64,000 nucleotides of DNA from Collimonas silvisoli (GTDB taxonomy: Bacteria; Pseudomonadota; Gammaproteobacteria; Burkholderiales; Burkholderiaceae_D). Positions 8,047 to 16,529 of this stretch are shown here, piece by piece. Made by a program: the position numbers and the translations under genes. Positions within the stretch are counted from its first letter, which is position 1. Each line of letters begins with the position of its first letter. Location of the stretch: positions 1 through 64,000 of the forward strand of contig NZ_JAGQEG010000016.1 in assembly GCF_018305005.1 (NCBI RefSeq), written 5' to 3'. Under the pieces are notes generated by a model. That model worked only from the letters and a program-made list of their open reading frames with translations. It was not told the origin of the DNA and made no database searches.

Positions 8047-10422
8047 TCATAGACTGACTTTGGCTTCCAGATAGAAAGTCCGGCCCGGGTAGGGGTAGTA
8101 GACGTAGTAGCGCCGATTGGTCAGGTTGTCGATGCCGATTCCCAGCTCGGTATTTTTGGTCGGCTTGAGCGTCAGTTTGGTGTCGAACACCAGGAAAGAA
8201 CTGGTGCCGCCGAAAGTATTCGGGTTGCTGTCGGTATTGGTCAGCGTGTTGTATTGCCGCCCGGAATAGCGCCCGGCCAGCATCACGGTGACCTGGTCGT
8301 TGATGCGATAGCTGCCGACCAGGTTGCTGCGCCACAAAGGGATGCGATAGAAATTCTTGCTGACGGTCGCCGGATTCTTGCTGTTTTCCAGGATGATCGA
8401 TCTGGTGTAGCCGACGCTGGCGCTCAGGTCCAGCCCGCGCAGGAAGACGTCTTCGGCGGAGTAGCTGAGTTCTATCCCGCGCGAGCGTACCCGGTCTATG
8501 TTCTGGATATTGGTCACATTGGGAAATACCGTCGTGTTGGTCTGGCTGAATAAGGTGTTCTTCACATCATCCTCAAACAAGGACATGCGCAGCATGCCCT
8601 TCAATTGCGACCATTCGGCGCTCAGCTCTTTCGCCAGATCGTTTTCCGGCTTGAGATTCGGGTCGTTGTTGACCAGCGTGGAACCGGTCAGGCTACCCTG
8701 GAATAGTTCGCTGACGGTCGGGAAGCGGTAGGCGCGACCGGTGGAAAAGCGGATTGTCAGGTCAGAGGAAGCCTTATAGGACAGCGCCGCCTTGGGCGAC
8801 CAGTAGGACAGGCTGCGGTTGTCGTAACGGCTGTCATAGCGTTGCGCGGAAGTGCCTGTGGCGCGAGCGCCGTCGTAGGCGCGCCAGTTTTCATAGCGCA
8901 CACCGTAGGTCAGTTTCCAGAGCTGGCTCACTTGCCACGCGTCCTGCGCAAACAGCGCCTGGGTTTTGGTCTTGCCGGCAAAGGCATTGTTGAAACCACC
9001 GCCGTCGCTGCGCCAGTTGCTCAGGTTGACGGTAGTATTTTCCAGGAAATAATTATCGTAGTGATAGCCGAAGGTCGGCCAATGGCTGCCGGCGTTGATG
9101 GTTGCCGGTTTGTAGTCTGCCGCCAGGTCCAGCGTTTTCCAGCCCGAGCCGTCGCCATAGGTGGCTACGCCGCTGGTATTGCCGGCCAGCCTGCTGCTGG
9201 CGGATCTGGCAATGCTCTTTGAAATGTCGAAATACGATGCAATCGCAGCGTAGTTCCAACCGCTGGCGTGACGGGTTTTCAGCGTCAAGCCGTACAGCTG
9301 GTTCTCGCTTTCGCTGGCCGCCGGCGCAAAGAAATTGTCTGGCAGCTTGTACTGATAACCGCCGATATTGACCAGGCCCGAATACACGGGATTACCTTTG
9401 GCGTCGCGCAAGAAAGTCTGGGTGCTGTTGCTCACCTGCTGGCGCCAGTAGCCGAAAGTGAAGCCGGCTTGCACGGCGGGCGTTATGTCGTAGACGGCCT
9501 TGAACTTGAACTGATCCTGCACCGCCCGCTCGGCGCCCTCGGCATTGACGCCGAAGATGGTGGCTGGAGCACCGTTAGGATTGGTGTATTGGTAGGCGCC
9601 GCTGACCGGAATCGCGGCCGCAGTTGCAATCTGGGTAGAGCGCAGCTGATTGGCATACACAAGAGGCTGGCCGGCATTGCTAAGGTGGTCTATGCCAAGC
9701 AGGAAGGACAGGTCGCCGATCTTGTTGCCGATGGCCGCGGTGCTTTTGTTACCGTCGAAATGACCTTCGACGCCGAACAGGCGGAATTGCTGGCTGAATA
9801 CCTGCGCCTTGGCCATTGCTTCCAGTCTGGTCGGCATCTTGGTGGTGATCGCAACTGTCGCCCCCATCGAATTGCCCGGGTATAGCGCGGAAAAGGGGCC
9901 GTAGATCACATCCACCTGTGCAATATCTTCCGGGGAAACCATAGACCAGCGCGGTGGGAAGCTAAACGTATTGCCGAGAAAATTGCTGAGCAACAGGCCG
10001 TCGGCATACACTAGGCCGCGTGCGGTCTGGGAGTTGCCGTTGCCGCGCACCGATATGGTGGCGTTTTCATCGCCGATAAAACGTTTACGAATCGCCATGT
10101 TGGGCATGTACTTCAAGGCGTCTTCAGTATTGATGACGTTGAGATTCTCTAGTTGCGCAGCCGTGATCCGTTCGCTGCTGGCGGGCAGGTTGGGATCAAG
10201 CACCCGCTTTTCCCTGGCGCCGGTGACTAACACTTCCGGCACCGCGTGCGTGTCCTCTTCTGCCGCCCATGCGCTTTGCGATAGCATGGGCAAGGCGAGC
10301 ATAAGGAAGAACGGCAGCGGCAGCAGCACCGCGGATAATCCGGATGACTGACGTAACAAATGTGGTGACGACAAGTAGCGGCGCGCTGAAACACTCTCGG
10401 TTTGCGCGAGCAAAGCAAGCAT
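8047..10422 (-). CDS. TonB-dependent outer-membrane receptor
   Basis: An outer-membrane gated channel for a metal chelate or similar substrate. A long N-terminal signal region runs to about residue 54 (SAWA). A TonB-box-like EVLVTGARE at about 60 follows, then the plug domain with typical ISVRGNGNSQ and VDVIYGPFSALYPGNSMGA motifs, and a 22-strand barrel to the C-terminus YLEAKVSL. Length 791 is normal for siderophore-type receptors. The start is the ATG at 10422. The neighbours are DUF2946 upstream and a PepSY membrane protein downstream, a common arrangement for metal uptake. The substrate is not identifiable. Copper is an inference from the DUF2946 CxxC and the Met-His loop in the PepSY protein. 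Confidence 0.9.
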   Translation of the reverse strand: MLALLAQTESVSARRYLSSPHLLRQSSGLSAVLLPLPFFLMLALPMLSQSAWAAEEDTHAVPEVLVTGAREKRVLDPNLPASSERITAAQLENLNVINTEDALKYMPNMAIRKRFIGDENATISVRGNGNSQTARGLVYADGLLLSNFLGNTFSFPPRWSMVSPEDIAQVDVIYGPFSALYPGNSMGATVAITTKMPTRLEAMAKAQVFSQQFRLFGVEGHFDGNKSTAAIGNKIGDLSFLLGIDHLSNAGQPLVYANQLRSTQIATAAAIPVSGAYQYTNPNGAPATIFGVNAEGAERAVQDQFKFKAVYDITPAVQAGFTFGYWRQQVSNSTQTFLRDAKGNPVYSGLVNIGGYQYKLPDNFFAPAASESENQLYGLTLKTRHASGWNYAAIASYFDISKSIARSASSRLAGNTSGVATYGDGSGWKTLDLAADYKPATINAGSHWPTFGYHYDNYFLENTTVNLSNWRSDGGGFNNAFAGKTKTQALFAQDAWQVSQLWKLTYGVRYENWRAYDGARATGTSAQRYDSRYDNRSLSYWSPKAALSYKASSDLTIRFSTGRAYRFPTVSELFQGSLTGSTLVNNDPNLKPENDLAKELSAEWSQLKGMLRMSLFEDDVKNTLFSQTNTTVFPNVTNIQNIDRVRSRGIELSYSAEDVFLRGLDLSASVGYTRSIILENSKNPATVSKNFYRIPLWRSNLVGSYRINDQVTVMLAGRYSGRQYNTLTNTDSNPNTFGGTSSFLVFDTKLTLKPTKNTELGIGIDNLTNRRYYVYYPYPGRTFYLEAKVSL

Positions 10423-10450
10423 AAATTCCCCTGGACTTTAAACGATAAGC

Positions 10451-10479
10451 GTCCCCGGATTGCAGGCGCAATCGGGGAC
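10451..10479 (-). terminator. Strong hairpin between DUF2946 and receptor genes
   Basis: GTCCCC...GATTGC and GCAATCGGGGAC pair over 11-12 bases with one bulged G and the loop AGGC. On the minus strand a modestly T-containing tail GCTTATCGTTT follows. It may terminate or attenuate transcription between the DUF2946 gene and the receptor gene. A second GC-rich dyad (GGCGCCTNAGGCGCC form) lies beside it at 10483-10497. The weak T tract makes attenuation or mRNA protection possible alternatives. Confidence 0.45.
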
Positions 10480-10509
10480 AGGCGGCGCCTCAGGCGCCGG
10501 CAACGGAAA

Positions 10510-10896
10510 TCAGGAAAGCGTCAGGGGAGGCGGGTCGAGCGGATGAGTCTGCCCGCGAAACGGGCGTGGCGGGATGTAGTCGTACAGCGCAAGGCTGGCG
10601 TGCGCGAAACTCGCAGCAATCGCCTGCAGTACGCCGAAAGAAGCTGGCGGCGGCGGGCTGTTGGCCAGCAACGTACAGTAGCCGCATGCATTCCAATGAT
10701 CGGCCTTCGGCGCAGAAGACTTGCCGCTGTCGGCTGGATCGGCATGGATCAGTCCGGCCGAGGTGCAGATGTCGTTGTAGATCTGTATCGTTCCCGCCGC
10801 CTTGAGAGACTGGGAAACCGTCGGCATGAGGATATCCAGCCAGATGGCAAACAGGCAGGCCCAGACCACAAGTTTTTGACGGCGGATACGTGACAT
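10510..10896 (-). CDS. DUF2946 family protein, possible metal handling
   Basis: A small membrane-attached protein with one N-terminal hydrophobic segment (VVWACLFAIWLDILMPTV) and a soluble part containing HWNACGYCTLLANSPPPP. This CxxC-and-His signature is typical of DUF2946, a family often found next to TonB-dependent metal receptors. It probably binds a metal on the periplasmic side. I chose the ATG at 10896, giving 128 residues, because a TATAAT (minus strand, 10952-10947) lies where a -10 element would sit for it. This would put an upstream TTG at 10947 before the transcript start. It is the first gene of the receptor operon. Confidence 0.7.
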   Translation of the reverse strand: MSRIRRQKLVVWACLFAIWLDILMPTVSQSLKAAGTIQIYNDICTSAGLIHADPADSGKSSAPKADHWNACGYCTLLANSPPPPASFGVLQAIAASFAHASLALYDYIPPRPFRGQTHPLDPPPLTLS

Positions 10897-11007
10897 GGAT
10901 GACTTACAGGGACGCAAGCATTGCGCAGACAGGATGAAACGGGCCAATTATAGATGATGATTGCCGCACAGACCTGTCACGCCGGACGGCATTTTTTTGT
11001 CAATTTT

Positions 11008-11895
11008 TCATGCGGCCGTTTTGCCGGCTGCCAACTGCGCTTGCTTCATCTCGCTCAGCAGGCAGTGCAGCATCTCGCTCGACAGCCCGTGCAATACAAG
11101 GCGGTAGCCGGCGCCGAGGGTGGACATCGGCACCAGCGGATGCTTGTTGTTCAACAGCAGCAGGTGCTGGGGAGAGTTGAGGATGGTGGCCGCATACACT
11201 GCCATGGTTTCATCCAGTTGCAGCGAATTGGCGGCGCGCCAGAAATCGTTATCGGTCAGGAACAGCTGGTAGACCGGCGTAAAAATCTCGATCGCGGTCT
11301 GCAGGTCGATGAAGTTGAGAGCGCGCTGCGGCATGGCCGCCAGCGCCAGCGGCGGCTCGCTGATCATGCTGAAGTCGACCTCTTGCACCGCCGCCAGGGC
11401 CTTGCCTTCGGAGCGCAGCTGCTGGTTGAGCCGGATCACGAAATTGAACAGGTTCAGGTCATGTTTCAAAAACAGCTCGTCGCCCAGGTCGTCGATCGTC
11501 AACGGCGTCAGCGGCGTCAGGGCGACGCCGACCGGCGCGTTGCGCTCGATGAATTCGATGATCTGCGCGCCAACGTGGAAGTGGCGCAGTATCAGCCAGT
11601 TGGCCTCGGGCGAGACGAATCCTTTCAAGCCCCATACCAGCAGGCGGTGCAGTGTTTTCGAGGCCGACCAGCGCTTCGGCAGGATCGTCTTCAGGATCTG
11701 GATCAGGATGATCATCAGCCGCGCCAGCGGCCGTACGAACGGCAGCAGGTACTGGCGCGATGGCGACGCCAGGTCGTGCAGCCAGGCGCTCTTGACCGGA
11801 TCCGGCAGCGGCGTGCTGCCATCCAGGTAGAGCGCCAGCCAGGGATTGGGATCGCGCGGATCGTGCGCGCGCTGCAGGAAATCGTCGCTTTGCAT
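11008..11895 (-). CDS. Unrecognised protein, last gene of ketosynthase-oxidase operon
   Basis: I do not recognise this 295-residue protein. It has no signal peptide. A hydrophobic stretch near residues 53-70 (PFVRPLARLMIILIQIL) could be amphipathic or membrane-associated. Notable segments are ANWLILRHFHVGAQIIEF and DELFLKHDLNLFNF, with His and acidic residues that might bind metal, but no known motif is complete. The C-terminus is Ala/Lys-rich. It starts 16 bases after the ketosynthase-oxidase gene ends, on the same strand, so it almost certainly belongs to the same operon. Its role, enzyme or accessory, should be read from that context only. Confidence 0.6.
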   Translation of the reverse strand: MQSDDFLQRAHDPRDPNPWLALYLDGSTPLPDPVKSAWLHDLASPSRQYLLPFVRPLARLMIILIQILKTILPKRWSASKTLHRLLVWGLKGFVSPEANWLILRHFHVGAQIIEFIERNAPVGVALTPLTPLTIDDLGDELFLKHDLNLFNFVIRLNQQLRSEGKALAAVQEVDFSMISEPPLALAAMPQRALNFIDLQTAIEIFTPVYQLFLTDNDFWRAANSLQLDETMAVYAATILNSPQHLLLLNNKHPLVPMSTLGAGYRLVLHGLSSEMLHCLLSEMKQAQLAAGKTAA

Positions 11896-11911
11896 GGTTT
11901 CGGCCCGGTAA

Positions 11912-13798
11912 TTAATCTTGTATATGTTCCAGCTGCATCAGGTACAGCTGCGCGGTGCGCTTGGCGGTGGCGTAGATTGCCTCAGCCGCCTTTGGATCCA
12001 GGGCCAGGGTGATCTCCACCGCGGTTAGCCAGCGCGCCAGGTGATGTTCATCGTTGGCGCCGTGGTATTCCAGGAAACGGAATGCCTGCGGCGGCAATGC
12101 CACCTGCTGGCGCAGCAAGGGCAGCAGCGCCGGCACGATCCGTTGTCCGGTGCCTTCGATAATGTAGATGGCGCCCAGCAGCCCGACCGGGTTGGAGTTA
12201 GAGGCCAAGGCGTGCAGATAGCTGTTGAGCGCTTCGCCGCCGGGATTGCGCTTGAGCGCCTCCAGCGGCAGTTCACCGCCGGCCGCCTGGTAGTCCTGGT
12301 ATAGGATCTGGAAATCGTTCTGCTCTTCGCCGGCATGGGTAGTGATGAGCTGGCCGAGCGCGGCAAACTCGCCGTTGAGCGAGGTCACGGCTTCGCGCAT
12401 CCACAAACTGCCTTCCTTCACTTGCGGCACCCACTGCGCGGTCCAGTTGCGGTAGGCGGCGACGTCGAAACGGCCGCTGACCAGGCGATGGATCACGGGG
12501 GTGCGCCAGGCTTGCGAACGGTAGTCTTGCCACAGGCTGGCAAGGCGCGTCAGCAGAGGCTGCAGCGGCAGCGGCGCAGCCTCGGGCTGATGCGGGGCGG
12601 CGATCGCCGGCGTGGCGGCGCTGGCGCCGGGACTGTCGCCCGCCGCCGCGGCAGACTGCACGGATTCAGGCGCGTTCGCATCTTCCACCTCAAACAGCAT
12701 GTAGGCGGCAGTGATGCGGCCCGATTCCGGTATGAAGCAGAAAATCTTTTCGCCGGCGTGCAGCGTCTTTTCCTGCAGGAATTCCGCCAGCATGATGAAA
12801 ATCGACGCCGCGCCGGTATTGCCGCGGGTAGCCAGGTTGCTGTACCAGCGTTCAGGCGGGATGGTGAGCCCTGCTTTGGCCAGCAACTCTTCCACCACCG
12901 GCATGAATTTGGCGGAAGAGTAGTGACACAGGAAATGGTCAACCTCTTCAGACTTGATCCATCCTGCTTCCACCAGCTTGACGTACTCGTGGATGCAGAC
13001 ATCGAACAGATGCGGCAGCAGGCGGATATCCTGGCGCAGCGACAGTGCGCCTGCGGCTTCAGCTTCGCCAGAAGAGGCAAAGTCCAGGAATGATTTGCTG
13101 CGGTCTTCCGTCAGGCCGAGCTGCATGCAGACCGGATAGTCCCCGGAAAAGCTTTTCTGGTGCACCCATTTGAGCTTGATGCGCAGGCCGTTGCGCGACC
13201 GCGGCTGGCGGCTGAACAGCATCGCTCCGGCGCCGTCAGATAGCATCCAGCGCAAGAAGTGCGCGTCGAAATCGCTCTGGTAGCCGCGCGGAGCAAAGCG
13301 GCTGCGCTTGAACATGCGCGACGGCATTTCGGCGGCGACCGCCAGCGCCAGCTGGTGAGTGCCGAGTTCTATCGCCTGCGCGGCAAATTCTATGGCGCTG
13401 ACGCCGGCCGCGCACACGCCTTGGCTGGACAGGGTTTGCATGGGCGGTGCGCCCAGTTCGCCCTGGATCATGTTGGCAAAGCCTGGCATCAGGGCGTCGC
13501 CGCCGGAAGATCCTACGCTCAGCAAGGAAACCTGGTCTAGCGTGGTATCGATCTGCCGCAGGCAGTCGCGGATGGCGCCGGCCGCCAGCTGGGCGTGGCT
13601 TTGCCCGGTATTGCCATCGGCGTCGATGGCATAGTGTCGCGTCCGTATGCCATTCTCGGCCAGGATGCGCTGCTTGATGCGGGCAGAGATGCGGTTGATC
13701 GGAGCGATATAGCGATCCATGTCGTCGTTGCCGACGGGTGCGCCGGGCAGGTGGAATCCTGCGGCGGCGAGATATACGCGGTTGAACTCAGTTGGCAT
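11912..13798 (-). CDS. Ketosynthase III (FabH-like) fused to haem-oxygenase-like diiron oxidase
   Basis: A 628-residue two-domain enzyme. Residues 1-370 are a thiolase-fold ketosynthase of the FabH kind. Cys129 lies in SSQGVCAAG, His292 in CHYSSAKF, and Asn327 in GNTGAAS, so the Cys-His-Asn triad is intact. This would condense an acyl thioester with malonyl-ACP or load an acyl group. A Pro/Ala-rich linker (about 372-415) leads to a C-terminal domain of the iron-containing redox (HDO, TenA-like) superfamily. Likely metal ligands are His488 and Glu491 or Glu492 (THAGEE), Glu548 (YIIEGTGQ) and His579, Asp583, His586 (EYHGANDEHH). HDO relatives do oxidative C-C or N-O chemistry, for example alkene formation by UndA. 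The start overlaps the desaturase stop by 11 bases, suggesting translational coupling. The product is unknown. Confidence 0.8.
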   Translation of the reverse strand: MPTEFNRVYLAAAGFHLPGAPVGNDDMDRYIAPINRISARIKQRILAENGIRTRHYAIDADGNTGQSHAQLAAGAIRDCLRQIDTTLDQVSLLSVGSSGGDALMPGFANMIQGELGAPPMQTLSSQGVCAAGVSAIEFAAQAIELGTHQLALAVAAEMPSRMFKRSRFAPRGYQSDFDAHFLRWMLSDGAGAMLFSRQPRSRNGLRIKLKWVHQKSFSGDYPVCMQLGLTEDRSKSFLDFASSGEAEAAGALSLRQDIRLLPHLFDVCIHEYVKLVEAGWIKSEEVDHFLCHYSSAKFMPVVEELLAKAGLTIPPERWYSNLATRGNTGAASIFIMLAEFLQEKTLHAGEKIFCFIPESGRITAAYMLFEVEDANAPESVQSAAAAGDSPGASAATPAIAAPHQPEAAPLPLQPLLTRLASLWQDYRSQAWRTPVIHRLVSGRFDVAAYRNWTAQWVPQVKEGSLWMREAVTSLNGEFAALGQLITTHAGEEQNDFQILYQDYQAAGGELPLEALKRNPGGEALNSYLHALASNSNPVGLLGAIYIIEGTGQRIVPALLPLLRQQVALPPQAFRFLEYHGANDEHHLARWLTAVEITLALDPKAAEAIYATAKRTAQLYLMQLEHIQD

Positions 13799-14663
13799 TT
13801 TTCTTCCCTGGCTGCATAAGGCTGCGGCTGGCCCGGTGCGGCAGCAGCAGACTCAAAATGAAAGTACGGAACATATAAGGCAGTAACGGTCCTGCATTCA
13901 GTTGCGGATGCACCAGGTGGCGGTAGCGCTGGTGCAGGGCGGACAATTGCGTCCAGTGCGCACGCGGATGGCGATGGTGCGCCGTATGCAAGCCGATATT
14001 GAATAGCAGCGGATTGACCAGGCCCTCGAAATTGCGGGCGAAGTCGGTCGGCGAATCGCCGTCCGCATGCGCATGCTGCAGATAGTTGGTGGCCAGCAGC
14101 CAGTGCAAGCCGTGCAGCTGAGGCAGCAGCACCAGCAGCAGGAATTTGTGCCAGTCGAGCCAGGCCAGCAGCATCCACAGCAAAGCCACTGCGAGGTATT
14201 GACGCAGGAAGTAACGGAATACGCCGGCATGGCGCCTGCGCATGCGCAGCAGCCAGCGCCATATCAGGGGATACAGGGCAAGCGCGGCCTGCACCGGATG
14301 CAGCAGGTAACCGAGCAGATGGTTGGTGTCGCCGCCGAAACGGTAAGTGCGCGCCACGTCCAGCGGGCCGTGGCGGTTGCGGTGATGGTTGCCGTTGTGC
14401 GCCGGATAGAAGACGAAAGTGGGATGGCCTTGCAGCAGGGTGATCCAGAAATCGGTGAGGCGGTTGAGTTGCCGCCCGTTCCACATGCGCAAATGGGCGT
14501 GGTTGTGATGGATCACGCCTGTGCCTAAGGTCAGGAATAGCAGCAAGCCGTACAGCAGCGCGTTCAGCAGCGACAGTTCCGGATGGCGCCAAAGATAGGC
14601 TGCCAGCAGCGGCAAGGCAATGAGATACGCCAGGCTTTGCCAGTCGCGGCGGTTACGCAGCAT
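13788..14663 (-). CDS. Membrane fatty acid desaturase
   Basis: An integral-membrane diiron desaturase of the acyl-lipid/acyl-CoA type. Three His clusters are present: HHNHAH near residue 53, HNGNHHRNRH near residue 91, and HTAHHRHP near residue 222. Hydrophobic segments surround them. The start is the ATG at 14663 (MLRNRRDW), giving 291 residues. Upstream codons of the same open frame read across the previous gene and are not protein-like. It overlaps the hydroxylase gene by 11 bases and the ketosynthase-oxidase gene by 11 bases, so the three are tightly coupled. The substrate could be a free lipid, acyl-CoA or an acyl-ACP bound to the pathway. Confidence 0.85.
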   Translation of the reverse strand: MLRNRRDWQSLAYLIALPLLAAYLWRHPELSLLNALLYGLLLFLTLGTGVIHHNHAHLRMWNGRQLNRLTDFWITLLQGHPTFVFYPAHNGNHHRNRHGPLDVARTYRFGGDTNHLLGYLLHPVQAALALYPLIWRWLLRMRRRHAGVFRYFLRQYLAVALLWMLLAWLDWHKFLLLVLLPQLHGLHWLLATNYLQHAHADGDSPTDFARNFEGLVNPLLFNIGLHTAHHRHPRAHWTQLSALHQRYRHLVHPQLNAGPLLPYMFRTFILSLLLPHRASRSLMQPGKKNAN

Positions 14664-15432
14664 TCTGCTTCTCGTCCGGTTTCGCACCGCGGGCAATCCT
14701 GGCTTCCGCCGCATCGGGCGCCAGTTCGGTGGCAAACAGCCGGTCCATGAACGGGAACATGAAGCCGTAATTGCCGTGGTAGCAGGCGTGGTGCAAATGA
14801 TGGCGGCGCGCGCCGTTGAGCCACCAGCGGTCGCGGTCGGCGTCGGGCAGGTAATCGTAGTTGGAATGGCCGATGTTGTTGAACACGATGCTGAAAACCG
14901 GCACGAAGGCCAGCGAATAAATGCTGAAATCGTGCAGCAGCATGGGCAGCAGCAGTACATTGCCCAGCATCATGGCTTCCAGCGGCGTGAAGCTGTAGCA
15001 AGTCCATGGCGTGGTGACCACTGAACGGTGATGCGGCAGGTGAAAACGCTTCAGCCACGAAACATGCAGCAGCCTGTGGCTGAGGTAAAAATGCACTTCA
15101 TTCCACACCACCATGAACAGGATTTCCAGCGCGATCTGCCAGCCTGATGCTTGCTCGGCCAGCCTGGCCCAGCCGAGCTGCAGCAAGCCCCAGGGGAATA
15201 CCATGCCGGTGCCGAACAGGAATATGGTGACGGCGGATTCGCCCAGTTCGCGCCGCAGCTGCCGCGGCGCCAGCGGCCGCGGATCGAGCACCCGGCCATA
15301 GCCGAAAGCGGGCAGGATGCAGCGGCTGAACAGCCAGTTGATGCTTCCGAAAACAAAATACAGGCAGGCAAAAAATACGATGCCAACGCCCATGATGGTG
15401 TGCCACTGGCAAGTCAGGATGAAATCGCGCAT
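14653..15432 (-). CDS. Fatty acid hydroxylase/sterol desaturase superfamily enzyme
   Basis: A membrane diiron monooxygenase of 259 residues with four or five membrane segments. The characteristic His boxes are HFYLSHRLLH (about 123-132), HLPHH (about 141-145) and ARRHHLHHACYHG (about 219-231). Such enzymes hydroxylate or desaturate sterols, fatty acids, carotenoids or ornithine lipids. It opens the minus-strand operon. The ATG at 15432 has only a weak ribosome binding site. The 219 bases before it hold a 10-base palindrome ATGATATCAT near 15530 but no promoter I can defend. Paired with a desaturase and a ketosynthase-oxidase, it suggests tailoring of a modified alkyl chain. Confidence 0.85.
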   Translation of the reverse strand: MRDFILTCQWHTIMGVGIVFFACLYFVFGSINWLFSRCILPAFGYGRVLDPRPLAPRQLRRELGESAVTIFLFGTGMVFPWGLLQLGWARLAEQASGWQIALEILFMVVWNEVHFYLSHRLLHVSWLKRFHLPHHRSVVTTPWTCYSFTPLEAMMLGNVLLLPMLLHDFSIYSLAFVPVFSIVFNNIGHSNYDYLPDADRDRWWLNGARRHHLHHACYHGNYGFMFPFMDRLFATELAPDAAEARIARGAKPDEKQNAA

Positions 15433-15651
15433 GGGATTGAGGCTGCCTTTAAAGTGGCGGGCCGGTTCTTTGACCGGTCTTCATGAATGCATTTCCGATG
15501 CCGCCTCGACGCACGCCAGAATTTTGCGATGATATCATATTGGTAATAGAAAAAGGTTGGGAAAGAACAATAAATTTCATCGAAATGCCGGCGCCGGCCG
15601 CTTGGCCGGGAACCGCATTTCGCCAGCGGATGGAGCGGCCCTGGCCTGGCC

Positions 15652-16332
15652 TTACATGTCGACCGGTGGCCTGGCTTCCAGTTGCTGCAGCGACGCGATC
15701 AGGTCGACAAAGCGCTGCCCCTGGACCGTGACGTGCTGGCGCAGCAGGTCGGCCGCCAGTTCGCTGTCGCCGGCGATGATGCCTTGCACCACGCCGTCGT
15801 GCTCCTGGTATGACACTTTCAGGCGGTCGCGCACCCGCAGCTGCAGCCGCCGGTAAGGCCGCAGCCGGCGATGCAGCGACCGAGCCTGGGTCGCCAGGAA
15901 GGCGTTATGGCTGCCTTCATAGATGGCGTCATGGAAGGCTTCGTTCTTGTAGAAATAGGCGTCGGGATCGTGCGCGTCGCGCGCTTCCATGCATGCCTGG
16001 TGCGCCGCCAGCAGGCCGGCGTGTTCCTCGCCCGACATCCTGCGCGCCGCCAGACGGCCGCACATGGCTTCGAATTCCGCCATCACCTCGAACATCTCCA
16101 CCAACTGGCGCGGGCCGATTTCGGCGACCACGGTGCCGCGTCGCGGCCGGGTTACTACGATGCCCATCGAAGCCAGCTGAATCAATGCTTCCCGTATGGG
16201 AGTGCGGGATACGCCGAATTTGATTGCCAAGTCGGTCTCGTCAAGATGCTGGCCCGGGCGGAACTCACCAACTGCGATCATTTCTTCGATGGTTTCGCGT
16301 AGCGATTCCGAGCGATTTTTTGTCGTGAGCAT
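15652..16332 (-). CDS. GntR family (FCD/FadR-type) regulator of the TRAP operon
   Basis: A winged helix regulator of 226 residues starting at the ATG at 16332. The N-terminal winged helix includes LDETDLAIKFGVSRTPIREA, the typical GntR recognition region. The C-terminal all-helical FCD domain contains the metal or ligand pocket residues in FEAMCGRLAARRMS and NEAFHDAIYEGSHN. The longer open frame upstream reads across the promoter region and is not protein-like. The gene is divergent from the TRAP genes, and a TGTATACA dyad sits at the TRAP promoter. This places it as their repressor, released by the transported acid or a metabolite of it. Confidence 0.87.
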   Translation of the reverse strand: MLTTKNRSESLRETIEEMIAVGEFRPGQHLDETDLAIKFGVSRTPIREALIQLASMGIVVTRPRRGTVVAEIGPRQLVEMFEVMAEFEAMCGRLAARRMSGEEHAGLLAAHQACMEARDAHDPDAYFYKNEAFHDAIYEGSHNAFLATQARSLHRRLRPYRRLQLRVRDRLKVSYQEHDGVVQGIIAGDSELAADLLRQHVTVQGQRFVDLIASLQQLEARPPVDM

Positions 16333-16392
16333 AATTGGTCCGTTTCTGGGATTATGTGTATTCGAGATTTGATTGTAAGGCGTATTTATTCG

Positions 16393-16429
16393 TTGACATG
16401 AAAATGTTTTATGGAATATTGTGTATACA
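16393..16429 (+). promoter_or_regulatory. TRAP operon promoter with GntR operator
   Basis: TTGACA at 16393-16398 and TATTGT at 16417-16422 are 18 bases apart. The 8-base palindrome TGTATACA at 16422-16429 begins at the last base of the -10 element and covers the expected start site. This is the palindrome form used by several GntR/FCD regulators. The divergent GntR gene lies on the other side of the intergenic region, so repression by it is the simple reading. Confidence 0.55.
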
Positions 16430-16529
16430 AGGAAACATAAAAAGAATACATAACATCTATCTTCGGCAATAACGGCTTGAAAAGTAGCTAAAACCAAAGC
16501 GGTAGTTTTCCCATAACAGGAGAGGGGAT

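Noticed and set aside
13788-14960. 390-codon version of the desaturase frame
   Set aside because: The first 99 codons (Cys, Thr, Ser and Pro rich) overlap the hydroxylase gene in another frame. The ATG at 14663 starts the homologous part.
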